Positions 26,019 through 34,732 are shown, counted from the stretch's first letter. The stretch is 64,000 nt of DNA from Sphingobium sp. (GCA_023266575.1 JAHFPV010000010.1:85518-149517); one strand, 5' to 3'. The notes: generated from the sequence alone by a model not told the origin. A program made the numbers and translations.

Positions 26019-27167
26019 ATGACCAACCGGGTGGAATGCGATCTGGCGATCCTTGGCGGCGGCCTGGCGGGCAGCCTGATTGCGCTCGCCTTCGCTGCGC
26101 GGCGGCCCGATGTGCGGCTGGCGCTGATCGAGCGTGACGCGGTGATTGGCGGCAATCATATCTGGTCCTTTTTCGATGGCGATGTCGTGCCGGGTGACCG
26201 CTGGCTGGTCGATCCGCTGGTCAGCCATCGCTGGCCGCAGGGCCATGACGTCCGCTTTCCCGGCCATCAGCGTCGGCTCGACACCCCCTATAACAGCGTC
26301 GCCTCGCCCAAGCTCGACGCCCATGTCCGCGCCGTGCTGGGCGACGCCGTGTTGACCGGGGCGGATGCCATGTCCGTGTCACCGTCGGGCATCACGCTGG
26401 CGGACGGGCGAGAGATTGCCGCAGGTGCGGTCATCGACGCGCGCGGCGCGGGCGATCTGTCGACATTACGCTGTGGCTGGCAGAAATTTGTCGGCCATAC
26501 GCTACGGCTCGACGCGCCGCACGGGATCGACCGGCCGGTGATCATGGACGCAACCGTGGATCAGATCGATGGCTATCGTTTCGTCTATCTGCTGCCCTGG
26601 GACGCACGTACGATCTTCATAGAGGACACCTATTACAGCAACAGCCCGGCGCTGGATGTCGCCACCATCGGCGCGCGCATCACCGCCTATGCACAAGGCA
26701 TGGGCTGGCACGGCACTGTCATCCACCGCGAACAGGGCGTGCTGCCGGTGGTCCATGGCGGGGATTTCGACGCCTATTGGCCCAGCGACGATCCGGTCGC
26801 GCGGGCCGGGGTGCGGGCAGGGCTTTTTCAACCAATGACCGGCTATTCGCTGCCCGACGCGGTGCGCTTTGCCACCTGGCTGGTGGACCAGCCGCTCGAT
26901 CGTCTGGCTGCCGTCACCCGCGCCCGCGCCGCTGCCCACTGGCGCAATGGCGGCTATTATCGCCTGCTCAGCAAGATGCTGTTCGGCGCGGCGCAACCCG
27001 ACCAGCGCTGGCGCATCTTCGCCCGCTTCTATCGCCTGTCCGCGCCGCTCATCCAGCGCTTCTACGCCGGACGCTCCACCCTCACCGACCGCATCCGCAT
27101 CTTGTGCGGACGCCCCCCCGTGCCCATAAGGGATGCCATGCGAACATTGTTGAATCCGCCCGCCTGA
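26019..27167 (+). CDS. crtY: Lycopene beta-cyclase
   Basis: Cyclises both ends of lycopene to beta-carotene. 382 residues, bacterial CrtY type: FAD/NAD(P)-binding start DLAILGGGLAGSLIAL, ERDAVIGGNHIWSFF, the conserved PLVSHRWPQGHDV, IDARGAGD, FVYLLPWDARTIFIEDTYYS and GLFQPMTGYSLPDAV. First gene of the carotenoid run; TGA shares a base with the crtI ATG (TGATG). Confidence 0.95.
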   Translation: MTNRVECDLAILGGGLAGSLIALAFAARRPDVRLALIERDAVIGGNHIWSFFDGDVVPGDRWLVDPLVSHRWPQGHDVRFPGHQRRLDTPYNSVASPKLDAHVRAVLGDAVLTGADAMSVSPSGITLADGREIAAGAVIDARGAGDLSTLRCGWQKFVGHTLRLDAPHGIDRPVIMDATVDQIDGYRFVYLLPWDARTIFIEDTYYSNSPALDVATIGARITAYAQGMGWHGTVIHREQGVLPVVHGGDFDAYWPSDDPVARAGVRAGLFQPMTGYSLPDAVRFATWLVDQPLDRLAAVTRARAAAHWRNGGYYRLLSKMLFGAAQPDQRWRIFARFYRLSAPLIQRFYAGRSTLTDRIRILCGRPPVPIRDAMRTLLNPPA

Positions 27168-28657
27168 TGACCAGAAGAGCGATCGTCATCGGCGCAGGCT
27201 TTGGCGGGCTGGCGCTCGCCATCCGCCTGCAATCCGCCGGTATAGAGACCACTTTGGTGGAGGCGCGCGACCGTCCCGGCGGGCGCGCCTACATGTGGGA
27301 AAAGGACGGCTTCACCTTCGACGCCGGGCCGACCGTCATCACCGACCCCGACTGCCTGTCGGAACTGTGGCGTCTGTCGGGGCATGACATGGCGCAGGAT
27401 GTGACGCTGATGCCGGTCAGCCCCTTCTACCGCCTCAACTGGCGCGACGGCACCAATTTCGATTATAGCAATGACGAAGCGTCGCTGCGGACGGAGATCG
27501 CCAAGCTCGATCCCGCCGATGTCGCAGGCTATGAACGCTTCCTCGATTATGCCGCCGGCGTCTATGAGGAGGGGTATCGCAAGCTCGGCTCCGTCGCCTT
27601 CCTCGACTTCGCCTCGATGATCAAGGCCGCGCCCGCCCTTGCCAAATATCAGGCCTGGCGCTCGGTTTATTCGATCGTCTCCTCCTATGTGAAGAATGAC
27701 AAGCTGCGCGAGGCGCTGTCCTTCCACACGCTTCTGGTCGGCGGCAATCCGATGAACACCAGCGCCATCTATGCGCTGATCCACAAGCTGGAAAAGGATG
27801 GCGGCGTCTGGTTCGCCAAAGGCGGCACCAACCGTCTGGTGCAGGGCATGGCCACCCATTTCGAGCGGCTGGGCGGCACATTGCGTCTGGGTGACAAGGT
27901 GACCCGGATCGAAACCCATGGCGACAAGGTCACCGCCGTCCATACCGCGTCGGGCTGGCGCGGGGAGGCCGATGCGGTCGCCAGCAACGCCGACCTGATG
28001 CACAGCTATCGCGATCTGCTGGCCCACCATCCGCGCGGGCAAAAACAGGGCGAGAAGCTGGCGCACAAGCGCTGGTCGCCCAGCCTGTTCGTGCTGCATT
28101 TCGGCATCAAAGGCAGCTGGCCCGGCATCCCGCACCATATGATCCTGTTCGGGCCGCGCTATAAGGGGCTGCTGACCGACATTTATGATCATGGCGTGCT
28201 GCCGGAGGATTTCTCCCTCTATCTGCACCACCCGACCGTCACCGATCCGTCGATGGCGCCCGAAGGTCATTCCACCTTCTACGCGCTCGCCCCGGTGCCG
28301 CATATGGGCAAGCTGCCGATCGACTGGGACCAGTTCGCGCCCGCCTATGCCGAACGCATATTGGACGAGATCCAGCATCGCCTGATCCCCGACATCCGTT
28401 CGCGCATCGTCACCCAATTCCATTATGCGCCGTCCGATTTCGGGCGGGATCTGAACGCCCATCTGGGCAGCGCCTTCAGCCTGGAGCCGCTACTGACCCA
28501 GAGCGCTTGGTTCCGCGCGCATAATCGCGACGATGTGATCCCCAACCTTTATCTGGTGGGCGCAGGCACGCATCCGGGGGCTGGCATTCCTGGCGTCGTC
28601 GGCAGCGCGAAGGCGACTGCGGCACTGATGATCGACGATATGGCATCGACAAGTTAA
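27167..28657 (+). CDS. crtI: Phytoene desaturase
   Basis: Converts phytoene to lycopene by four desaturations. 496 residues from ATG 27167, coupled to crtY; the longer open frame reading through the crtY end is a shadow. Rossmann start AIVIGAGFGGLALAIRLQSAG, then EARDRPGGRAYMW, FDAGPTVITDP, and the C-terminal CrtI signature NLYLVGAGTHPGAGIPGVVGSA. Peripheral membrane enzyme using FAD. Confidence 0.96.
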   Translation: MTRRAIVIGAGFGGLALAIRLQSAGIETTLVEARDRPGGRAYMWEKDGFTFDAGPTVITDPDCLSELWRLSGHDMAQDVTLMPVSPFYRLNWRDGTNFDYSNDEASLRTEIAKLDPADVAGYERFLDYAAGVYEEGYRKLGSVAFLDFASMIKAAPALAKYQAWRSVYSIVSSYVKNDKLREALSFHTLLVGGNPMNTSAIYALIHKLEKDGGVWFAKGGTNRLVQGMATHFERLGGTLRLGDKVTRIETHGDKVTAVHTASGWRGEADAVASNADLMHSYRDLLAHHPRGQKQGEKLAHKRWSPSLFVLHFGIKGSWPGIPHHMILFGPRYKGLLTDIYDHGVLPEDFSLYLHHPTVTDPSMAPEGHSTFYALAPVPHMGKLPIDWDQFAPAYAERILDEIQHRLIPDIRSRIVTQFHYAPSDFGRDLNAHLGSAFSLEPLLTQSAWFRAHNRDDVIPNLYLVGAGTHPGAGIPGVVGSAKATAALMIDDMASTS

Positions 28658-28688
28658 GTGTCTGATATATAATGATAGTGTCTGATAT
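28657..28688 (+). promoter_or_regulatory. Two 12-bp direct repeats before the LOG gene
   Basis: AGTGTCTGATAT occurs at 28657-28668 and 28677-28688, period 20 bases (about two helical turns), in an AT-rich stretch unlike its surroundings. The first overlaps the crtI stop; the LOG start is 24 bases beyond the second. A regulator site or promoter is plausible. Confidence 0.45.
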
Positions 28689-28712
28689 GCCATATGTGAA
28701 TATGGGAAGAGT

Positions 28713-29294
28713 ATGAAAAGATTGGCAGTCTATTGCGGATCGGCCACCCCCGCCGATCCCACCTTTATCGAAGCCGCCCGCCATGTCGGCCACACCCTGG
28801 CCGCGCGCGGTATCGGCGTCGTCTATGGCGGCGGTCGCCTTGGCCTGATGGGCGCAGTCGCGGATGCTGTGCTGGAAGCGGGCGGGGAGGTGATTGGCGT
28901 GATCCCCGAAGCCTTGGTCGGCGCCGAAGTCGCCCATCGCGGCTGCACGGAGTTGCACGTCGTCCAGACCATGCACCAGCGCAAACAGCTGTTCACCGAC
29001 CTGTCGGACGGCTTCGTCACCCTGCCCGGCGGCGTGGGCACGATGGACGAATTGTGGGAAGCGATCAGCTGGTCGCAACTGGGTTACCACCAAAAGCCGG
29101 TCGGCCTGCTCAATGTCGGCGGCTTCTACGACCAGCTGATCGGCTTCAACCGCCAGATGGTGCAGGCAGGCTTCATCCGCGCCCAACATGCGGGCATTCT
29201 GCTCCATGCCGACGGCATTGACGCTCTGCTCGACGCCATGGCCGCCTATCAACCGCACGAAACGATCTTCGCGATGAAGGCGGATCGGTTGTGA
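28713..29294 (+). CDS. LOG family nucleotide 5'-monophosphate phosphoribohydrolase
   Basis: 193 residues. LOG proteins cleave ribose-5-phosphate from (iso)pentenyl-adenosine or other nucleoside monophosphates. The Rossmann-like start is RLAVYCGSATPADP, VYGGGRLGLMG is a nucleotide loop, and the catalytic signature PGGVGTMDELWEAI is intact. Shine-Dalgarno GGGAAGAG precedes ATG 28713. It stands between crtI and crtB in the same direction. Linkage of a cytokinin-type enzyme to isoprenoid genes may be chance or may reflect shared prenyl metabolism. Confidence 0.9.
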   Translation: MKRLAVYCGSATPADPTFIEAARHVGHTLAARGIGVVYGGGRLGLMGAVADAVLEAGGEVIGVIPEALVGAEVAHRGCTELHVVQTMHQRKQLFTDLSDGFVTLPGGVGTMDELWEAISWSQLGYHQKPVGLLNVGGFYDQLIGFNRQMVQAGFIRAQHAGILLHADGIDALLDAMAAYQPHETIFAMKADRL

Positions 29295-29301
29295 CTGAAA
29301 A

Positions 29302-29400
29302 GTCCCCGTCCCGCTTGCGGGAGGGGTTAGGGGAGGGCATGTCCGCATGATGGATTTAACAACCCCTCCCCCGCCCCCTCCCGCAAGCGGGAGGGGAGAC
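29302..29400. repeat. Gene-less inverted pair of the hairpin element at the crtB start
   Basis: Left arm 29302-29337 (hairpin TCCCGC-TT-GCGGGA, then GGGGTTAGGGGAGGG) and right arm 29361-29400 (inverted: CCCCTCCCCCGCCCCCTCCC, hairpin CCCGC-AA-GCGGG). About 36 bases each, 23 bases apart. The left arm gives crtB its Shine-Dalgarno, and the right arm encodes CrtB residues 6-18. It looks like a short form of the DUF559 units without a nuclease gene. Confidence 0.7.
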
Positions 29401-30339
29401 TACGACCGACCCGCCCTCGTCGCCCATGCGCAGGCGAGTATCGCGCGTGGTTCCAAATCCTTCGCCATGGCCTCCACCCTGTTCGACCGGGTGACCCGCG
29501 AACGCGCCTGGCTGCTCTATGCCTGGTGCCGCAAATGCGACGACATCGCCGACGGGCAGGACCATGGCGGCACGCTCACCGGCGTGACTGACGGGCAGGC
29601 GCGACTCTCCACCATTCGCGTCCTGACCGACATGGCGCTCCGGGGAGAAGCAACGGGCGATCCTGCCTTTGACGGCTTCGGCGTGGTAATGCGCGAATGT
29701 GCCATTCCCGCCCGCTATGCCCATGACCTGATCGAGGGCTTCGCGCTCGACGCACGCGACTGGCGACCGCGCAGTCAGGACGACATGCTGCTTTATTGCT
29801 ACCATGTCGCGGGCGCTGTCGGCTGCATGATGGCGGTGCTGATGGGGGTCGATCCGACCGATGAGGCCACTTTGGACCGCGCCTGCGATCTGGGATTGGC
29901 GTTTCAGCTGGCCAATATCGCCCGCGACATCAGCGAGGATGAGGCCGCCGACCGCTGCTACCTGCCGCAGGAGTGGCTGGCGGAAATGGATATCCCGCCC
30001 GGCGAACATATGAAGCCATGGGCGCGCCCGCGTCTTGCCCAGTTGGGCAAGCGGATGGCCGACATGGCCGCCGCCTACGAACAAAGCGCGCGCCACGGCA
30101 CCGGTGCACTTCCGCCGCGCGCCGCCTGGGCGGTCCTGGCCGCAGCAGGTATCTATGGCGACATTGCGCGTGAAGTCGCCAGAAGGGGCGGACGGGCGTG
30201 GGACCATCGCGTCGTCACGCCCAAGTCCGACAAGCTGCTATGGGTTGCCCGGTCCGGCTGGCAGGTGATCGGCCGCGCCCAGCGCTGGCCCGCGACTACG
30301 CCGCGCCCTGCTGATTTGTGGACTCGCCCAACAGCCTGA
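29347..30339 (+). CDS. crtB: 15-cis-phytoene synthase
   Basis: Joins two GGPP to phytoene, the first carotenoid step. 330 residues. Squalene/phytoene-synthase motifs: ARGSKSFAMAS, first aspartate motif WCRKCDDIADG, GFALDARDW, second NIARDISEDEAADRCYLP. ATG 29347 (or 29350) is the only available start before the conserved region; the consequence is an N-terminal TPPPPPPASGRGD that is translated palindromic repeat. GGGGAGGG in the other repeat arm is the ribosome site. Last gene of the crt run. Confidence 0.94.
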   Translation: MMDLTTPPPPPPASGRGDYDRPALVAHAQASIARGSKSFAMASTLFDRVTRERAWLLYAWCRKCDDIADGQDHGGTLTGVTDGQARLSTIRVLTDMALRGEATGDPAFDGFGVVMRECAIPARYAHDLIEGFALDARDWRPRSQDDMLLYCYHVAGAVGCMMAVLMGVDPTDEATLDRACDLGLAFQLANIARDISEDEAADRCYLPQEWLAEMDIPPGEHMKPWARPRLAQLGKRMADMAAAYEQSARHGTGALPPRAAWAVLAAAGIYGDIAREVARRGGRAWDHRVVTPKSDKLLWVARSGWQVIGRAQRWPATTPRPADLWTRPTA

Positions 30340-30354
30340 CATTTCCTCCAAGAA

Positions 30355-30384
30355 CAAAAAAAGGCCGATGCTTTCGCATCGGCC
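30355..30384 (-). terminator. Rho-independent terminator of glnK-amtB
   Basis: GGCCGATGC (30363-30371) / GCATCGGCC (30376-30384), loop TTTC on the plus strand. On the minus strand the hairpin is followed by eight Ts (A run 30356-30362 on plus), 76 bases after the amtB stop. A textbook terminator for the minus-strand operon; it may also halt crtB read-through. Confidence 0.9.
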
Positions 30385-30459
30385 CAAGGCATGTTCGCAG
30401 GAGGAACATAGTGGGGCGGGCGGGCCTTGTCTCTTTCGGGCGGCCCGCCCTGCCAAGTC

Positions 30460-31878
30460 TTACATATTGTAGGCGCGCTCACCGTGGCTGGAGAGATCCA
30501 GACCCTGCTGTTCATCTTCGGCGCTCGGACGCAGACCGATGGTCTTGTCGATGACGAAGAAGAGGATCGCGCTACCCACGCCGGACCAGACGAGGGTCAA
30601 CAGGACCGCCTTGATCTGGGTGATGACCTGACCGGAGATGCTGTAGGCCGAGGCATCGAAACCCGCCGGAAAGACGGTATAGTCGAAATAACCCTGACCG
30701 CCGAGCGCCGGAGAGGCGACGATGCCGGTGGCAATGGCGCCAACGATACCGCCAACGCAGTGGACGCCGAACACGTCCAGGCTGTCGTCATAGCCGAGCT
30801 TCCCCTTCACGAAGGCCACGAAGATGTAGCAGATCGGCGAGACGACGAAGCCCAGGACGACCGAGGTCATAGGCGCGCCCAGACCAGCCGCCGGGGTGAT
30901 GGCGACGAGGCCGGCGACAGCGCCGGTGACGGCACCCAGCAACGAAGGCTTGCCATGGTGGAACTGTTCGACCAGCGCCCAGCTGACGGCGGCTGCGCAG
31001 GTGGCGACCATGGTGTTGATGAAGGCGACGCCGGTCACGGCATTGGCTTCCAGGTTGGAGCCGGCGTTGAAACCGAACCAGCCGACCCACAGCAGGCTTG
31101 CGCCGATCATGGTCATGACGAGCGAGTGCGGCGGCATGGGTTCCTTGGGGAAGCCAACGCGCTTGCCGATCATGAGGCAGCCAACCAGGCCAGCGATGCC
31201 CGCATTGATGTGGACGACGGTGCCGCCCGCGAAATCAAGCGCGCCCATGCCCCATAGGAAGCCGGTGTCGGTCGGTGCATCAGCCAGGAAGTCGGGGCCA
31301 GCCCAATACCAGACCATGTGCGCGATCGGGAAATAGATCACGGTCAGCCAGGCGACCACGAACACGATCAGCGCCGAAAACTTCACGCGTTCGGCAAAAG
31401 CGCCGACGATGAGGGCCGGGGTGATCATGGCGAAGGTCATCTGGAACACGACGAACACCAGTTCAGGCAGATAGACGTTATTGCTGAACGTCGCTGCATA
31501 AGTGGTGGCGTCGACGCCCATCAGGAACGCCTTGGAGAAGTTGCCGATGAACGGATTGTTGCTGGTGAAGGCGAGGCTGTAGCCCCAGCAGACCCAAACC
31601 AGGCCCGCGACCGACACGATCATGAAAACCTGCATCAGGACCGACAGCATATTCTTGCTGCGGACCAGACCGCCGTAGAAGAGGGCGAGGCCGGGGATCG
31701 ACATCATCAACACCAGAGCGGCGGAGATCAGCATCCAGGCGACGTCGCCCTTGTTGACCATGCCGGCCATGGCAGCGGCGTCAGGTGCCTTGATCGGGCC
31801 GGCAAATGCCGGCGACGCGGCGAGCAGGGTCAGGCCAAGCGCCCCCGCTACCCCGCAAAGTTTCTTGGAAAAGGTCAT
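30460..31878 (-). CDS. amtB: Ammonium transporter
   Basis: 472 residues with a signal-like N-terminus (LTLLAASPAFA) and eleven spans. Amt signatures: ISAALVLMMSIPGLALFYGG, DFAGGTVVHINAGIAGL (pore histidine), and LLAAVTGA-like/DDSLDVFGVHCVGGIVGAI with the second pore histidine. ATG 31878 chosen: it follows GGGGGA 8-13 bases upstream, 13 bases after glnK. Imports ammonium under nitrogen limitation, gated by GlnK. Confidence 0.96.
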   Translation of the reverse strand: MTFSKKLCGVAGALGLTLLAASPAFAGPIKAPDAAAMAGMVNKGDVAWMLISAALVLMMSIPGLALFYGGLVRSKNMLSVLMQVFMIVSVAGLVWVCWGYSLAFTSNNPFIGNFSKAFLMGVDATTYAATFSNNVYLPELVFVVFQMTFAMITPALIVGAFAERVKFSALIVFVVAWLTVIYFPIAHMVWYWAGPDFLADAPTDTGFLWGMGALDFAGGTVVHINAGIAGLVGCLMIGKRVGFPKEPMPPHSLVMTMIGASLLWVGWFGFNAGSNLEANAVTGVAFINTMVATCAAAVSWALVEQFHHGKPSLLGAVTGAVAGLVAITPAAGLGAPMTSVVLGFVVSPICYIFVAFVKGKLGYDDSLDVFGVHCVGGIVGAIATGIVASPALGGQGYFDYTVFPAGFDASAYSISGQVITQIKAVLLTLVWSGVGSAILFFVIDKTIGLRPSAEDEQQGLDLSSHGERAYNM

Positions 31879-31891
31879 TATTTCCCCCTTC

Positions 31892-32230
31892 TTACAGCGC
31901 GGTTTCGCCGGTCTCGCCGGTGCGGATACGCACGGCCTGACCGACATCGAGGACGAAGATCTTGCCATCGCCGATGGCGCCCGAATTGGCGGCCGCCTGG
32001 GTCGCTTCCACGACGCGCGGCGCAAGGTCGTCGTCGCAGACCACCTCGATCTTGATCTTCGGGACCATGTTGGTGGAATATTCGGCGCCGCGATAGATTT
32101 CGGTCTGCCCCTTCTGGCGGCCAAAGCCCTTAACTTCGCTGACCGTCATACCTGCGATGCCGAGCGAGGAGAGTGCCTCGCGGACATCGTCAAGCTTGAA
32201 CGGCTTGATGATAGCCATGACAAGTTTCAT
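31892..32230 (-). CDS. glnK: Nitrogen regulatory protein P-II (GlnK/GlnB)
   Basis: 112 residues, exact family length. The T-loop contains the uridylylation target Tyr51 (IYRGAEYSTNMVPK); the C-terminal GAIGDGKIFVLDV is the second P-II signature, and RIRTGETGETAL the third. ATP/ADP and 2-oxoglutarate sensor that blocks AmtB when nitrogen is sufficient. ATG 32230 is chosen over an upstream in-frame ATG that lies inside the sigma-54 promoter. Confidence 0.96.
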   Translation of the reverse strand: MKLVMAIIKPFKLDDVREALSSLGIAGMTVSEVKGFGRQKGQTEIYRGAEYSTNMVPKIKIEVVCDDDLAPRVVEATQAAANSGAIGDGKIFVLDVGQAVRIRTGETGETAL

Positions 32231-32264
32231 GTCGCCCCCTGTTACTGGTGTGCGGGGACTACTC

Positions 32265-32280
32265 AGCAAGAGGCGTGCCA
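32265..32280 (-). promoter_or_regulatory. Sigma-54 promoter of glnK-amtB
   Basis: On the minus strand TGGCACG (32280-32274), CCTC, TTGCT (32269-32265): a perfect match to the TGGCACG-N4-TTGCW consensus with GG/GC spacing conserved, 35 bases before the glnK ATG. RpoN is encoded in this window at 37586-39112. An NtrC site upstream is expected; I could not identify one with confidence. Confidence 0.9.
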
Positions 32281-32387
32281 ATTTGTTAAACGCGGGTTAA
32301 CGCGGGCTTGCGGCGCGATGACATGAAGGGCAGCGCCAAAAAAATGGGCAGCGTCGTTTCGATGCTCAAAAAATAGGCAGCGTCAGC

Positions 32388-32963
32388 CTACCATTGCGCG
32401 CCTTCCGCAACGGCACCGGCTTCTTCGGGCAGCGTCTCCCGCCCCAGCGCGGCATTGCGATGCGGGAAACGGCCAAAGCGGGCGATGGTTGCATGATGCT
32501 GCCGGGCAAAGTCGAGCGAACGGGGGTCGCCGGCCCCTTCAAACAAGGTCAGCGACAGCTCCTGATCCTCAAGCGCCTCGCTATGCTGGAACGGCATGTA
32601 GAAGAAGAGCCGCCCTGCGCCGCCGATCTGAATGTCATAGCCATGGGCGATCGCACCGCGCGCCACGTCCCGCGCCAGCGCGTCAGTGGCGAAGGCCTGC
32701 GCCGTGCCCCGGAACATGTTGCGCGGCAACTGGTCGAACAGGATCACAGCGGCCAGCGCCTCGTCAGCGCGGTTGAGGAAAGTGTCGGCAGGGAGCGCTT
32801 TCTTTTCGCTCCACAAAGGCTGGAATCGTGCCTGACATTGGTGGTCCAGCGCCGGATCATGACTGTACCAGCCTGCCTCGCCGACCTGATTGAACCAGAA
32901 GTCGAGCAGCGCCGCCGCCCAGTCGGCGGTGACGGCGTCATGGCTGTCGGTCAGCATGTTCAT
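32388..32963 (-). CDS. DUF924 family protein
   Basis: 191 residues if started at ATG 32963; ATG 32957 and a TTG at 33014 are alternatives. All-helical TPR-like family; landmarks LLDFWFNQVGEAGWY, LIVLFDQL-type AAVILFDQLPRNMFRGTAQAFATDALA and FFYMPFQHSE are conserved. No biochemical role established. It follows tldD on the same strand with a short gap. The 157-base gap beyond it towards glnK holds three GGCAGCG copies separated by A runs. Confidence 0.85.
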   Translation of the reverse strand: MNMLTDSHDAVTADWAAALLDFWFNQVGEAGWYSHDPALDHQCQARFQPLWSEKKALPADTFLNRADEALAAVILFDQLPRNMFRGTAQAFATDALARDVARGAIAHGYDIQIGGAGRLFFYMPFQHSEALEDQELSLTLFEGAGDPRSLDFARQHHATIARFGRFPHRNAALGRETLPEEAGAVAEGAQW

Positions 32964-33018
32964 GGAGGCTATACCCACGACCTTCCCGCCGGGTTCCGCG
33001 ATCCGTAGCGGCAAAGCG

Positions 33019-34461
33019 TCAGGTCGCCGTGCCGCCGACCGTCAGTCCTTCCATCAGCAGGGTCGGTTGGCCGACGCCAGCGGGCACGCTCTGCCCGCCC
33101 TTGCCGCACATGCCAATGCCTTCGTCCAGCGCCCAGTCGTTGCCGATGCCGACCACCTTAGTCAGCGCGGTCGGACCGTCGCCGATCAGGGTCGCGCCCT
33201 TGATCGGATCGCCCAGCTTGCCATTCTCGACCCGGTAAGCCTCCGTGCAGGAAAAGACAAACTTGCCCGACACAATGTCGACCTGCCCGCCGCCAAAGCT
33301 TTTGGCGAAAATGCCCGACTTCATGCGTGACAGCAATTCTTCCGGGTCGTCATTCCCGCCCTTGATGAAGGTGTTGGTCATGCGCGGCATCGGGCCGTGG
33401 GCATAGCTTTCGCGGCGACCATTGCCGGTCGGCTCGACCCCCATCAGCCGGGCGTTCAGCCGGTCCTGCATATAGCCTTTGAGGATGCCATCCTCGATCA
33501 GGATATTCTCGCGCGTCGGCGTGCCTTCATCATCGATCGAAAGTGATCCGCGCCGGCTGGCGATCGCGCCGTCATCGACCACGGTCACGCCCGGCGCAGC
33601 GACGCGCTGGCCGATGCGGCCGGAAAAGGCGCTGGTCCCCTTGCGGTTGAAATCGCCCTCCAGCCCGTGGCCGATGGCTTCATGCACCAGCACGCCGGGC
33701 CAGCCGGGGCCAAGCAGCACGGTCATTTCACCAGCCGGCGCCGCGACCGAGCGGAGATTGACCTGCGCCTGCGCCAGCGCTTCGTCGATCGCGCGGTTCC
33801 AGACCGCCGGCTCCATCACCTGATCGTAAAGATAGCGCCCGCCAATGCCGAAGCTGCCGGTTTCGCGGCGTCCATCTTCTTCCAGAATCAACGAGACGTT
33901 GAGGCGCACCAGCGGGCGGATGTCGGTGGCGGTAAAGCCGTCGGCGCGGACGATCTCGACCACCGACCAGCTGCCGGCCAGGCTGACCGACACCTGCGCG
34001 ACGCGCGGGTCGCGGGCGCGGGCGGCGGCATCGATCGCGGCGCACAGCGTCACCTTCTCGGCAAAGGGGACGATCTCCAGCGGATTGGCGTCGGTATAAA
34101 GGTGGCGGTTGGTGCGCTGGGGCGGCGGCGCGGGCGGGGCGGTGGCCGGATCAAGCAGGGTCAGCGTCTGCGCCGCCTTGCGGATCGCCGCTTCGCTAAT
34201 GTCGTTGGCATGGGCAAAGCCGGTCATCTCGCCCGACACGCCGCGCAGGCCGAACCCGGCATCTGTCGAATAATCGGCGGTTTTCAGCCGTCCGTCGTCG
34301 AAACCGAAACTCTCGCTGGCGCGATATTGCAGATAGAGTTCGCCGTCGTCGCAGCTTTTGAGCGCATCGGCGGTCAGGCGGCGCGCGCCATCGGGATCAA
34401 GCAAGCCAGGGCGATAGAGAAGGCCACGGGCGTCGGTAAATTGGGCGGTCAGATCGGTCAT
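33019..34461 (-). CDS. tldD: Metalloprotease TldD
   Basis: 480 residues. TldD/TldE (PmbA) form a zinc protease that trims unfolded peptides and matures some modified peptides. The active-site HExxxH reads VLVHEAIGHGLEGDFN. N-terminal TldD domain with YLQYRASESFGFDDGRLK and C-terminal IGNDWALDEGIGMCGKGGQ with the third metal-ligand region. The partner gene pmbA is not in the window. Confidence 0.95.
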   Translation of the reverse strand: MTDLTAQFTDARGLLYRPGLLDPDGARRLTADALKSCDDGELYLQYRASESFGFDDGRLKTADYSTDAGFGLRGVSGEMTGFAHANDISEAAIRKAAQTLTLLDPATAPPAPPPQRTNRHLYTDANPLEIVPFAEKVTLCAAIDAAARARDPRVAQVSVSLAGSWSVVEIVRADGFTATDIRPLVRLNVSLILEEDGRRETGSFGIGGRYLYDQVMEPAVWNRAIDEALAQAQVNLRSVAAPAGEMTVLLGPGWPGVLVHEAIGHGLEGDFNRKGTSAFSGRIGQRVAAPGVTVVDDGAIASRRGSLSIDDEGTPTRENILIEDGILKGYMQDRLNARLMGVEPTGNGRRESYAHGPMPRMTNTFIKGGNDDPEELLSRMKSGIFAKSFGGGQVDIVSGKFVFSCTEAYRVENGKLGDPIKGATLIGDGPTALTKVVGIGNDWALDEGIGMCGKGGQSVPAGVGQPTLLMEGLTVGGTAT

Positions 34462-34504
34462 GCCCCCGATATAGGGACGACATCATCCAGGCCCAAAGGA
34501 AAAG

Positions 34505-34732
34505 TTAGAGGCTGGCGCCCGAAGCGATGTCGGGCAGGTTGCCGACGTCGCCAGTATCCGCAGCGCCACCCGCCAGCACGAAGCGGCGGTCGCAATAGCC
34601 GCAATCGACATAGCCATGCTCGTCAATTTCCAGAAACACGCGCGGATGGCCGAGCGCGGCAGGAATATCGCCCGAACCGTCGCAGGAGACGCGGGATTTG
34701 GAGACTCGGATGATTTCAGGCGGCTGGATCAT
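34505..34732 (-). CDS. Zinc-finger protein, NDUFS6/COG4391 type
   Basis: 75 residues from ATG 34732. Metal ligands Cys17, His29 (or His39), Cys44 and Cys47 (YVDCGYCDRRFV) match the CHCC zinc finger of the mitochondrial complex I subunit NDUFS6 and its small alphaproteobacterial relatives. In eukaryotes that protein helps place Fe-S clusters in complex I; the bacterial role is inferred. The longer open frame to 35122 has no family similarity upstream of this start. Confidence 0.88.
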   Translation of the reverse strand: MIQPPEIIRVSKSRVSCDGSGDIPAALGHPRVFLEIDEHGYVDCGYCDRRFVLAGGAADTGDVGNLPDIASGASL

